DNA of 6,342 nt from Sulfurimonas sp. (GTDB lineage: Bacteria; Campylobacterota; Campylobacteria; Campylobacterales; Sulfurimonadaceae), in NCBI GenBank assembly GCA_027063295.1, contig JAMORZ010000149.1, positions 1-6,342 of the forward strand. Reading direction: 5' to 3'. The position numbers and the translations under genes were made by a program. Shown piece after piece: positions 1 through 5,161 of this stretch. The notes below the pieces were generated by a model. The model was not told where the DNA came from. It saw only the letters and a list, made by a program, of their open reading frames with translations, and searched no databases. The first letter of the stretch is position 1; every line of letters starts with the position of its first letter.

Positions 1-45
1 TACATTGCCGCTAGGTAATGTATTGGCTACTCTGTTTTGTTAGAC
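1..45 (-). other. Partial attC-like site after the HNH gene
   Basis: Minus strand: GTCTAAC at 45-39, then an AAA-rich stretch, TAGC, and a hairpin at 22-1 whose arms are TACATTACC and GGCAATGTA. The order AAC-AAA-TAGC-TTACC is shared with the attC-like site at 842-974, suggesting a common attC family. The right core should lie just beyond the window edge. Confidence 0.4.
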
Positions 46-53
46 TTGATGTG

Positions 54-743
54 TCAGTAAACTGCTTTTAGTCTATTGATTAAAGACTCTAAGATTTTAG
101 TATCAATTTCAATATTAAATTTATCTGCAACAAGACTTTGAAGACTGATTGTCTTTTTAATATAATCCACTTGTTCATCAAAAGAGAATCTATCCCAACT
201 TTTTTTATTTTTTTTACCATTATGATGTTTCAATAAAAACTGTAAATTATTTGGATGATGTCGTCCTTGCTTACTGTCATTTAACAATGCTTCTGCATGA
301 TCAATTTCAAAATCTACACTAAAAAATAATTTAAATGCTTTTTGAATATTTTCAAATTCTGAAATTCTATATAGTTCTAATATTTTCATATTATCTTTGG
401 CAGTATTAATAATATCTTGTCTTTTTAAAGGTTCTATATCTTCATCTATTTCATTTTGAGTATGTTCTTCAAATTCATTTTCTGTAATATATTTTACTTT
501 CTTAGGTCTTTCACTATCATCAATCTGAACATATTTTGAAAAAGCTCCAGACGAGAGACTTGATGACATTCTTGCTGCTATTTCTCTTAGTCCTGTTGTA
601 TCTGTTTTTTGATTTAAAGCTTGTTTATTTGCTTTTTCTAGTTCATCAGGATACATTTCAGAAAATTTAATTGCCCATTCTGATATAGTCACAAAGTCTG
701 TAAAAGTTTTTAATGCTTCAAGATATTTATCTTTAATTTTCAA
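54..743 (-). CDS. HNH endonuclease-like protein (229 aa), cassette gene
   Basis: The protein has an HNH-type metal-nuclease motif in its C-terminal half: Asp148-His149, then HHPNN at 162-166, then HHN at 173-175 followed by a lysine-rich stretch. No paired cysteines for a structural zinc are seen. Residues about 1-90 look like a helical DNA-binding region, possibly winged helix (EIAARMSSSLSSGAFSKYV); this is an inference. The start is TTG, supported by AAGGAA at 756-751 (minus) with a 7-nt gap; the stop is TGA. It is clearly AT-richer than metY or yebC. It lies 39 nt inside a cassette start and stops 8 nt before an RYYYAAC core, the compact layout of integron cassettes. HNH proteins of this kind include restriction enzymes and anti-phage nucleases. 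No methyltransferase is present in the window, so a restriction role is only possible. The nuclease fold is fairly secure and the biological role is unknown. Confidence 0.75.
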   Translation of the reverse strand: MKIKDKYLEALKTFTDFVTISEWAIKFSEMYPDELEKANKQALNQKTDTTGLREIAARMSSSLSSGAFSKYVQIDDSERPKKVKYITENEFEEHTQNEIDEDIEPLKRQDIINTAKDNMKILELYRISEFENIQKAFKLFFSVDFEIDHAEALLNDSKQGRHHPNNLQFLLKHHNGKKNKKSWDRFSFDEQVDYIKKTISLQSLVADKFNIEIDTKILESLINRLKAVY

Positions 744-779
744 AAATATTTTCCTTATTTATAGTTTATACTGTGAGTC

Positions 780-844
780 TAACGGGAGCGCGGGTGTTCA
801 GCCCGCGCTCCCGTTGCCTCGGTAAGCGAAGCGTCCGAGGCAAC
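780..844. repeat. 65-bp GC-rich repeat, copy 1 (61-bp mini-cassette 783-843)
   Basis: This copy is identical over 65 bp to 1724-1788. It consists of two hairpins sharing one GTT. Hairpin A has a perfect 14-bp stem (781-794 with 802-815) and the 7-nt loop TGTTCAG. Hairpin B has a perfect 10-bp stem (813-822 with 835-844) and a 12-nt loop. On the minus strand the unit is bounded by GTT on both sides (844-842 and 783-781), and its internal AGGCAAC complements its own start GTTGCCT. This is the same own-end complementarity as in the two gene cassettes, so it reads as an ORF-less cassette. It is strikingly GC-rich in an AT-rich setting. Confidence 0.9.
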
Positions 845-974
845 GGTTGAGTACAAAAATATGTTACCTCTTTCTGTACTCTTTTAACTTCTACAATAGT
901 AGCGAAACTTCTCAAGCTTTAAAAGCTTTTTTTCGGCTTTGGTAACATATTTTTGTTGCTACGATTTGTTAAGT
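842..974 (-). other. attC-like recombination site of the 228-aa gene cassette
   Basis: Read on the minus strand, ACTTAAC (974-968) is followed by a 16-bp arm at 956-941. Next come 72 nt of spacer, the perfectly complementary arm at 868-853, and a GTT at 844-842. The arms read ACAAAAATATGTTACC and its complement. At about 133 bp the site is within the size range of long attC sites. The spacer contains a small HindIII-type palindrome (914-928). When integrated, the right core reads GTTGCCT, which departs from GTTRRRY because the next unit is the mini-cassette. Confidence 0.55.
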
Positions 975-1726
975 GTGTCACGACCGAAATGTTTAAGCTT
1001 TCAGTAGTTCTCTTAGTTTGTTTCTGTCTAATGACATATTTGTTCCATTGATAGTATCAATCTTATATTTAATTTCTTTTGAACTGATATTATTTAAAAC
1101 ATTCTCAAAATGATTTTCTGTTTTGTCAAATAATCTTTTGTATCTATAAACATAGTGTGTATGCTCATCTGATTTAGCTAAACATAGTTTTAGTTTAGGT
1201 ATTAAATAGCTTTGAGCTGTAACTTGTAAAAGTTGGTGATAAAGTTTTTTTGACATTTTACGATAATGTATTTTTGTATGTTTAGGATTTAAAGCAAAAG
1301 GAAATATGTCCAATGTAATAAAGCCATTATTTTGAAAATACTCAAACATCATTTTCTTTTGTTCTTGTGTTGTTTTCGGTTTTTTAATTGTTTGACCCTT
1401 TTCCAAAAAAGCTTCTATATCTTTAAAATAAAAAAATGCACTTGTTGGTGTATTTGGATTATAAATATATCTTTGAATGTCACCAAATAAAGGTGATTCA
1501 GAAATCATTATGATTTTTAATTTATCAATTTTATTAAATTGTTCTTGCCATAATGTTTCTGTAATTTCAAAAGCATTTTTAAGATAAGCTTCATCTTCTT
1601 CAAAATAATGTAATATATTTTGTTCTTGATAAATTTCTTGTAATGAATATGAAATTGGTTGCCATTCTATATTTTTCATTTTTACCTAAAATTATTGTTT
1701 TTTTAATGCTTTTGCTGGACACTTAA
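844..1726 (-). mobile_element. Integron-type gene cassette carrying the 228-aa gene
   Basis: This is an 883-bp unit on the minus strand, starting TTAAGT at 1726 (G of GTT at 1727) and ending with the G of a GTT at 844. Its own R'' core, ACTTAAC at 974-968, is complementary to its own start over 9 bp (ACACTTAAC against GTTAAGTGT). The unit holds a single gene read toward the attC-like end, as in ordinary integron cassettes. It is bounded on each side by a copy of the 61-bp mini-cassette. Confidence 0.6.
993..1679 (-). CDS. Unrecognised protein, possibly UDG-superfamily-like (228 aa), cassette gene
   Basis: The function is not recognised. The protein has a mixed alpha/beta look with no signal peptide or membrane segment, so it is probably cytosolic. 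Three segments stand out: a hydrophobic strand ending in ISESP (59-63), AFFYF at 81-85, and FITLDIFPFALN at 120-131. A strand-then-SESP pattern followed by aromatic residues and an LDIFPF-type segment vaguely recalls the uracil-DNA-glycosylase superfamily, where a short loop after the first strand binds the base. This is a weak inference, and catalytic residues cannot be assigned. The ATG start has AGGT just upstream. The gene is AT-rich like its neighbour at 54-743 and fills its own cassette: 47 nt from cassette start to ATG, and 18 nt from stop to the R'' core. It may serve in nucleic-acid metabolism or defence, but neither is shown. Confidence 0.7.
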   Translation of the reverse strand: MKNIEWQPISYSLQEIYQEQNILHYFEEDEAYLKNAFEITETLWQEQFNKIDKLKIIMISESPLFGDIQRYIYNPNTPTSAFFYFKDIEAFLEKGQTIKKPKTTQEQKKMMFEYFQNNGFITLDIFPFALNPKHTKIHYRKMSKKLYHQLLQVTAQSYLIPKLKLCLAKSDEHTHYVYRYKRLFDKTENHFENVLNNISSKEIKYKIDTINGTNMSLDRNKLRELLKA

Positions 1727-1788
1727 CGGGAGCGCGGGTGTTCAGCCCGCGCTCCCGTTGCCTCGGTAAGCGAAGCGTCCGAGGCAAC
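1724..1788. repeat. 65-bp GC-rich repeat, copy 2 (61-bp mini-cassette 1727-1787)
   Basis: This second copy is identical and in the same orientation, 944 bp away. Here it is the outermost unit of the array: no gene or attC precedes it on the minus-strand side, only the spacer toward metY. It therefore does not depend on a neighbouring gene cassette, which supports the view that it is an independent unit. Its minus-strand end GTTAAGT is the start core of the 228-aa gene cassette. Confidence 0.9.
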
Positions 1789-1804
1789 TATTTATTCAAC
1801 GAAC

Positions 1805-1833
1805 ATTTTAACATAAACAACTCCAAATCACAA
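1805..1833 (-). promoter_or_regulatory. Sigma70-type promoter directed into the cassette array
   Basis: Minus strand: TTGTGA (1833-1828), a 17-nt spacer, then TAAAAT (1810-1805) with an extended -10 TG at the right position. Transcription would begin near 1798, about 10 bp before the first repeat, and run through both cassette genes. Its position matches that of a cassette promoter (Pc) in integrons. It is predicted from sequence only. Confidence 0.5.
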
Positions 1834-1924
1834 AATTAAATACCTACTCAAATCTCCTTTTAATTTTTAAAAAAATGACAATTTGCAAAATTTTTATATA
1901 TTTTGAAGATTTTTGATTAGTATT

Positions 1925-1949
1925 CTTAAAAACAGAGTGTTTTTTTAAG
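1925..1949. terminator. AT-rich hairpin in the metY-array spacer
   Basis: CTTAAAAACA pairs with TGTTTTTTTAAG (two bases bulged) around a GAG loop. It is weak and AT-rich; it may add to termination between metY and the array. The rest of 1789-2029 is AT-rich and holds no convincing gene. Confidence 0.25.
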
Positions 1950-1963
1950 ACTCTATTTGTTTT

Positions 1964-1984
1964 AAAAAGGACATTATGTCTTTT
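1964..1984. terminator. Second terminator-like hairpin downstream of metY
   Basis: AAAA-G-GACA and TGTC-TTTT arms enclose a TTA loop, with one bulged G. It resembles the hairpin at 2001-2023 and has A/T runs on both sides, so it could act on either strand. Confidence 0.35.
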
Positions 1985-2000
1985 AATTTGCTTCAAAAGT

Positions 2001-2023
2001 GTTAAAAGGACAAAGTGTCCCTT
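2001..2023 (-). terminator. Probable intrinsic terminator of metY
   Basis: Just after the metY stop, the minus strand forms an 8-bp stem (AAGGGACA with TGTCCTTT, one G-T pair) around a 3-nt loop, with a short T-run (2007-2004) and further Ts beyond. Confidence 0.55.
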
Positions 2024-2029
2024 AAACTT

Positions 2030-3295
2030 TTAAGCCTCAAGTGCTTGTGCTATGTCGTCTATAAGGTCTTTTGCACTCTCTAGTCCTACTGAGATGCGGA
2101 TAAGTCCTGCAGGTACTCCACAGGCTTTGAGTTCTTCATCGCTGAGTTGTTGGTGGGTGGTTGACGCTGGGTGGGTGATGATAGATTTGCTATCACCTAT
2201 ATTTACAACCAAAGAGTAAAGCTTGGTTGCGTTTACAATCTTCTCAGCCTCCTTGAGCGATGCCACTTCAAAACTCAAAAGTCCACTGCACAGCCCATCG
2301 GTAAAATACTTTTGTGCCATCTCATAGTTTGCGTTTGATGTAAGTCCTGGGTAGTTTACTTTGAGCACTTTTGGGTGTGCTTCTAAAAATTCAGCGAGTG
2401 CAAGAGCATTTTGAGAGTGCTCTCTCATACGAAGTGAGAGGTGCTCCAGACCCTGTATGAAAAGCCATGAGTTAAACGGAGAACTCACAGCACCCAAGTC
2501 ACGTAGAAGTGAAAGACGGGCTCTGAGGGTAAAAGGTGGTAGAGGTACATCAACATACACAAGTCCGTGGTATGACTCATCTGGCTCATTGAAGTGCTTA
2601 TAGCGTGGGTTGTTTTTGAGTTTCTCTACAAGGTTTTTACGCTCAACAAGAATCCCGCCAATGGCAAGACCTTGACCTGTTGTGTATTTACTTGCACTGT
2701 GAACTACCACATCGACACCAAACTCAAAAGGGCGACAAATGACAGGGGTAGCTACTGTGTTGTCCACTACTGTTAGGATATTGTGTTTGTTCGCTATGGC
2801 TGTAATGGCTTCTGTATCTGCTACATCTATACTTGGGTTGGTTAAAGACTCAAAAAAGATCACTTTTGTTTTTTCATCTATGAGCGCTTCTATCTCAGAT
2901 GGGTTGTGCACATCAAAAAAACGTGACTCTATCCCAAAACGTTTGAGTGTATGGGCAGTTTGTGTGAGTGTTCCACCGTAGAGTTGTTTGGCACACACTA
3001 TGTTGTCTCCAGCCTCTGCTGCGTTTGCTATGGCAAAAAAGATAGCACTCATCCCACTGCTAGTTGCAAGTGCAGCCTCACCACCCTCAAGCTGTGCAAA
3101 ACGTTTCTCAAACACATCTGTTGTTGGGTTGTTAAGGCGTGTATAGATATTGCCAAGCTCTTTGAGCGCAAAGAGATCTGCAGCATGTTCTACATCACGA
3201 AACTCATAAGCTGTTGTCTGGTAGATAGGAACTGCCATAGTCCCTTGTGTATCTTTTTCATACCCTGCATGGAGTGCTGTTGTTTGGAAGTTCAT
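2030..3295 (-). CDS. metY: O-acetylhomoserine sulfhydrylase (PLP-dependent, 421 aa)
   Basis: This is a Cys/Met-metabolism PLP enzyme expected to join O-acetylhomoserine with sulfide to give homocysteine (direct sulfhydrylation) in the cytosol. It starts with the typical TTALHAGYEKDTQG and AVPIYQTTAYEF. It carries YTRLNNPT (51-58, phosphate-binding Tyr/Arg), SSGMSA (79-84), VVDNT with Asp178 contacting the PLP ring nitrogen, and HSASKYTTGQG with Lys203 as the PLP-binding lysine. The length of about 420-430 aa fits MetY rather than the shorter cystathionine synthases/lyases (about 380-400 aa), and the insert around 225-260 is also MetY-like. The ATG has AAGG 7 nt upstream. The gene upstream ends 44 bp away on the same strand, so co-transcription is possible. 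GC content is higher than in the cassette genes and it appears native. No SAM riboswitch is seen. Confidence 0.93.
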   Translation of the reverse strand: MNFQTTALHAGYEKDTQGTMAVPIYQTTAYEFRDVEHAADLFALKELGNIYTRLNNPTTDVFEKRFAQLEGGEAALATSSGMSAIFFAIANAAEAGDNIVCAKQLYGGTLTQTAHTLKRFGIESRFFDVHNPSEIEALIDEKTKVIFFESLTNPSIDVADTEAITAIANKHNILTVVDNTVATPVICRPFEFGVDVVVHSASKYTTGQGLAIGGILVERKNLVEKLKNNPRYKHFNEPDESYHGLVYVDVPLPPFTLRARLSLLRDLGAVSSPFNSWLFIQGLEHLSLRMREHSQNALALAEFLEAHPKVLKVNYPGLTSNANYEMAQKYFTDGLCSGLLSFEVASLKEAEKIVNATKLYSLVVNIGDSKSIITHPASTTHQQLSDEELKACGVPAGLIRISVGLESAKDLIDDIAQALEA

Positions 3296-3315
3296 AGTGT
3301 AGCCTTAGTATTTGT

Positions 3316-3331
3316 TTTTATTATTTTAGCA
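3316..3331 (-). promoter_or_regulatory. Possible extended -10 promoter for metY
   Basis: Minus-strand TGC-TAAAAT (-10 at 3328-3323) would start a transcript with a leader of about 20 nt carrying the AAGG site. No clear -35 is seen, which is common in Campylobacterota. This would let metY be transcribed independently of the upstream gene. Confidence 0.35.
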
Positions 3332-3339
3332 CAAAATGG

Positions 3340-3804
3340 TTAAGTATTGGTTTGTGGTTTCATTTTTGCTAAAGTTTCCTCTTTTAGCTTTTCTAAAAAC
3401 TCTAAGATATTGTTTTGATATGCGAGTGTGTCTTCATCATGAGTGAGAGATAAAAGTGGCTTTAGTGATTTTATATCAATTTTTTTTGCATATCTTGGAA
3501 CGATTCTTAACTCTTTGATGATATTAACGACAAGTTTATCAAGATTGAGTCCGTTGTTATCTTTGATCTTTTGCACCATCTCTTTGGTAGAGATCATCAA
3601 AAGATTTGCACGATCCTCATCGCCATCGTAGATATGCATACCAATATCTTTTACTATGATATAGTTTTCTACTCTAGCTTGTTCATTTGCCCCAATCACC
3701 AAAGCAAAAATTTTTGCACGAAATTCCAATGAACCGTGATGGTGCACAAAAAGTTCTCTAAATGCACTAAATAAAAAATGTTTAAGTCTAAAACCGAGTC
3801 GCAT
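3340..3804 (-). CDS. Conserved-looking hypothetical protein (154 aa)
   Basis: I do not recognise the family. The reading frame opens at a TTG at 3831, but that codon overlaps a TATAAT box. The ATG at 3804 has a clear AAGGA (3815-3811) 6 nt upstream and gives MRLGFRLKHFLF, so I choose the ATG. The protein is basic and helical, with an amphipathic N-terminus (RLKHFLFSAFREL). A central HHHGSLEFRAKIFALVIGA segment looks like a strand/helix core, and the C-terminus is lysine- and glutamate-rich and possibly coiled (NNILEFLEKLKEETLAK). No signal peptide or membrane helix is evident. It is divergently transcribed from yebC and lies 44 bp upstream of metY. The composition matches the core genes. It may be lineage-specific. 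Confidence 0.75.
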   Translation of the reverse strand: MRLGFRLKHFLFSAFRELFVHHHGSLEFRAKIFALVIGANEQARVENYIIVKDIGMHIYDGDEDRANLLMISTKEMVQKIKDNNGLNLDKLVVNIIKELRIVPRYAKKIDIKSLKPLLSLTHDEDTLAYQNNILEFLEKLKEETLAKMKPQTNT

Positions 3805-3822
3805 AAATATTCCTTGTGCGAT

Positions 3823-3828
3823 ATTATA
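3823..3828 (-). promoter_or_regulatory. -10 box for the 154-aa gene
   Basis: A perfect TATAAT on the minus strand, about 19 nt before the chosen ATG; it predicts a short leader containing AAGGA. No good -35 is present. Confidence 0.55.
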
Positions 3829-3838
3829 CAATAAACGC

Positions 3839-3844
3839 TATAAT
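3839..3844 (+). promoter_or_regulatory. -10 box for yebC-yigZ
   Basis: A perfect TATAAT on the plus strand, 29 bp before the yebC ATG. The start point would be near 3851, giving a short leader with TAGGAA at 3863-3868. The box is only 10 bp from the opposing TATAAT of the divergent gene. Confidence 0.55.
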
Positions 3845-3873
3845 TGCAAAATAATAACTAGATAGGAATTTTT

Positions 3874-4584
3874 ATGGGTAGAGCCTTTGAATATAGAAAA
3901 GCATCAAAACTAAAAAGATGGGGAGCGATGTCTAAGCTGTTCCCTAAACTTGGAAAAATCATCACAATGGCAGCAAAAGAGGGGGGAATGGATCCTGACT
4001 CAAATGCAAAACTGCGTACTGCAATCCTCAATGCAAAAGCGGAAAATATGCCAAAAGACAACATAGAAGCTGCGATCAAGCGTGCTGCTGCAAAAGACAG
4101 TGCAGATATGAAAGAGGTAAACTTTGAAGGTAAAGCTCCTCATGGTGTACTTCTTTTTATCGAGTGTGCAACAGATAATAACACCCGTACCGTAGCAAAT
4201 GTAAAAAGTATTTTAAACAAAAACAATGGTGAACTCTTAACTAACGGTTCTTTGGAGTTTATGTTTTCACGCAAAGCGATCTTTGAGTTTGAACTCAAAG
4301 AGGGTATGGATATAGAAGAGCTTGAGCTTGAGCTTATTGATGCGGGTCTTGAAGAGATAGAAGAAGAAGATGGACTTTGTCTTGCTACTGCTGATTATAC
4401 TGCGTTTGGTACGATGAATGAAGCGCTTGAGGGTATGGGTGTTGAGATCAAAAAAGCAACACTTGAGAGAATAGCAAATACTCCAATCGAGATTAGCGAA
4501 GAGCAACATGCAGATGTGGATAAGATCTTAGAGAGATTAGAAGATGATGAGGATGTTCAAAAAGTTTATACAAACTTAGCATAG
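3874..4584 (+). CDS. yebC: YebC/TACO1-family protein (236 aa)
   Basis: Full-length YebC family protein (usual length about 235-250 aa). The hallmark N-terminus [21 protein letters not shown] is followed by [20 protein letters not shown]. The segment [19 protein letters not shown] (about 49-67) is strongly conserved in the family, as are [17 protein letters not shown] and [16 protein letters not shown]. The family was long annotated as a transcriptional regulator. Its mitochondrial member TACO1 is a translational activator, and bacterial YebC proteins are linked to relief of ribosome stalling at proline-rich sequences, so a cytosolic translation role is more likely. The C-terminal part is very acidic. 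The ATG is preceded by TAGGAA at 5-nt spacing. It is the first gene of a two-gene unit with yigZ. Confidence 0.95.
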   Translation: MGRAFEYRKASKLKRWGAMSKLFPKLGKIITMAAKEGGMDPDSNAKLRTAILNAKAENMPKDNIEAAIKRAAAKDSADMKEVNFEGKAPHGVLLFIECATDNNTRTVANVKSILNKNNGELLTNGSLEFMFSRKAIFEFELKEGMDIEELELELIDAGLEEIEEEDGLCLATADYTAFGTMNEALEGMGVEIKKATLERIANTPIEISEEQHADVDKILERLEDDEDVQKVYTNLA

Positions 4585-4585
4585 T

Positions 4586-5158
4586 ATGTACTATATCTCA
4601 CAACACACAACACAAACACTTGAGGTGAAGCAATCAAAATTCATTGCTCACCTTATCCCCTATAATCTTTATGATACAACACTAGAAGCACTTAAAATTG
4701 AACATCCAAAAGCAAGACACTTTGTAGTTGCATATCGCTATCTTAATAAGTTTGAACAGATAGTGGAACACTCAAGTGATGATGGTGAACCAAAGGGAAC
4801 TTCAGGCAAACCATCTTTGATGGTACTTCAAGGAAAAGAGCTTATCAATACAGCTGTGATTATAGTACGTTACTTTGGTGGTACAAAGCTTGGTACAGGT
4901 GGACTTGTGCGAGCTTATAGTGATGCGGTAAATTTGGTTGTAGATAGTTCAGAACTACTAGAGTATAAAAAACAAACTCAGAGTATGATCGAGATACAGT
5001 ATACTGATTTGCGTTTTGTGGAGTACGAGTTGGAGAGTTTTGGCGTTGATATTTTAAAAAAAGAGTTTGGTGATAGTATAGTTTTTACGATCTTAGCAGA
5101 TGAGCAAAGTATGCAGATGTTTTTACACAAAGTACAAAGGGTTGTTAAAACCCTTTGA
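4586..5158 (+). CDS. yigZ: YigZ/IMPACT family protein (UPF0029, 190 aa)
   Basis: Family hallmarks are clear: KQSKFIAHL near the N-terminus (15-23), HFVVAYRY (45-52), SSDDGEPKGTSGKP (63-76) and VRYFGGTKLGTGGLVRAYSDA (94-114). A variable ferredoxin-like C-terminal domain follows (about 130-190). The length is typical (about 190-205 aa). The eukaryotic relative IMPACT/Yih1 modulates the Gcn2 pathway; the bacterial role is poorly defined, possibly RNA- or ribosome-related. The ATG begins one base after the yebC stop, with no evident Shine-Dalgarno site, so translation is probably coupled to yebC. Its 3' end overlaps a hairpin that faces the converging secretion gene. Confidence 0.93.
   Translation: MYYISQHTTQTLEVKQSKFIAHLIPYNLYDTTLEALKIEHPKARHFVVAYRYLNKFEQIVEHSSDDGEPKGTSGKPSLMVLQGKELINTAVIIVRYFGGTKLGTGGLVRAYSDAVNLVVDSSELLEYKKQTQSMIEIQYTDLRFVEYELESFGVDILKKEFGDSIVFTILADEQSMQMFLHKVQRVVKTL
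5135..5157. terminator. Hairpin at the yigZ/gspF convergent ends
   Basis: A perfect 9-bp stem (CAAAGGGTT with AACCCTTTG) and a 5-nt loop lie over the last codons of yigZ, just beyond the gspF stop. No strong T-run follows on either strand, so a two-way terminator role is plausible rather than sure. The two stop codons are only 3 bp apart. Confidence 0.45.
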
Positions 5159-5161
5159 GTG

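Larger units (their letters stand above)
1..782 (-). mobile_element. Integron-type gene cassette carrying the HNH gene (partial)
   Basis: On the minus strand the unit begins TTAGAC at 782 (the G of GTT is at 783), contains the nuclease gene, and carries GTCTAAC at 45-39 right after the stop. The start GTTAGACT and the end AGTCTAAC are perfect complements over 8 bp, as expected when the two ends of one circular cassette form a single recombination site. After GTCTAAC come a TAGC motif and a near-perfect hairpin at 1-22 (TACATTACC/GGCAATGTA, one wobble). This looks like the left arm of the attC, whose far end lies outside the window. Confidence 0.6.

Noticed and set aside
781..815. Intrinsic terminator (perfect 14-bp GC stem)
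   Set aside because: No T-run follows on either strand. Pausing or insulation is possible, but it does not look like a standard terminator.
780..844. REP/BIME element or IS200/IS605-type palindromic insertion
   Set aside because: No GTAG-type boundary motif, no transposase in the window, and the GTT boundaries with own-end complementarity fit cassettes better. A genome-wide scattered distribution would revive this idea.
914..933. Plus-strand terminator (AAGCTT-TAA-AAGCTT followed by Ts)
   Set aside because: The stem is short and AT-rich, and no plus-strand gene leads into it; better seen as part of the attC-like centre.
54..1679. Two-gene restriction-modification or toxin-antitoxin operon
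   Set aside because: No methyltransferase motif or antitoxin-like partner; each gene sits in its own separately bounded unit, so they are probably independent cargo.
780..1788. CRISPR array, because of identical palindromic repeats
   Set aside because: There are only two 65-bp copies 944 bp apart, each separated by a whole gene; no short regular spacers and no cas genes.
1788..1814. Eight-codon ORF (MLKCSLNK) on the minus strand, ending exactly at the array edge, reminiscent of short ORFs in attI
   Set aside because: Its ATG lies upstream of the -10 box of the promoter predicted at 1805-1833, so that transcript would not contain it; too short to support by sequence alone.
3296..3339. SAM or other methionine-related riboswitch before metY
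   Set aside because: The gap is only 44 bp and contains no structured element beyond a possible -10 box and ribosome binding site.
2594..3343. Plus-strand open frames opposite metY
   Set aside because: They overlap a strongly supported PLP enzyme, have cysteine-rich unnatural composition and no ribosome binding sites.
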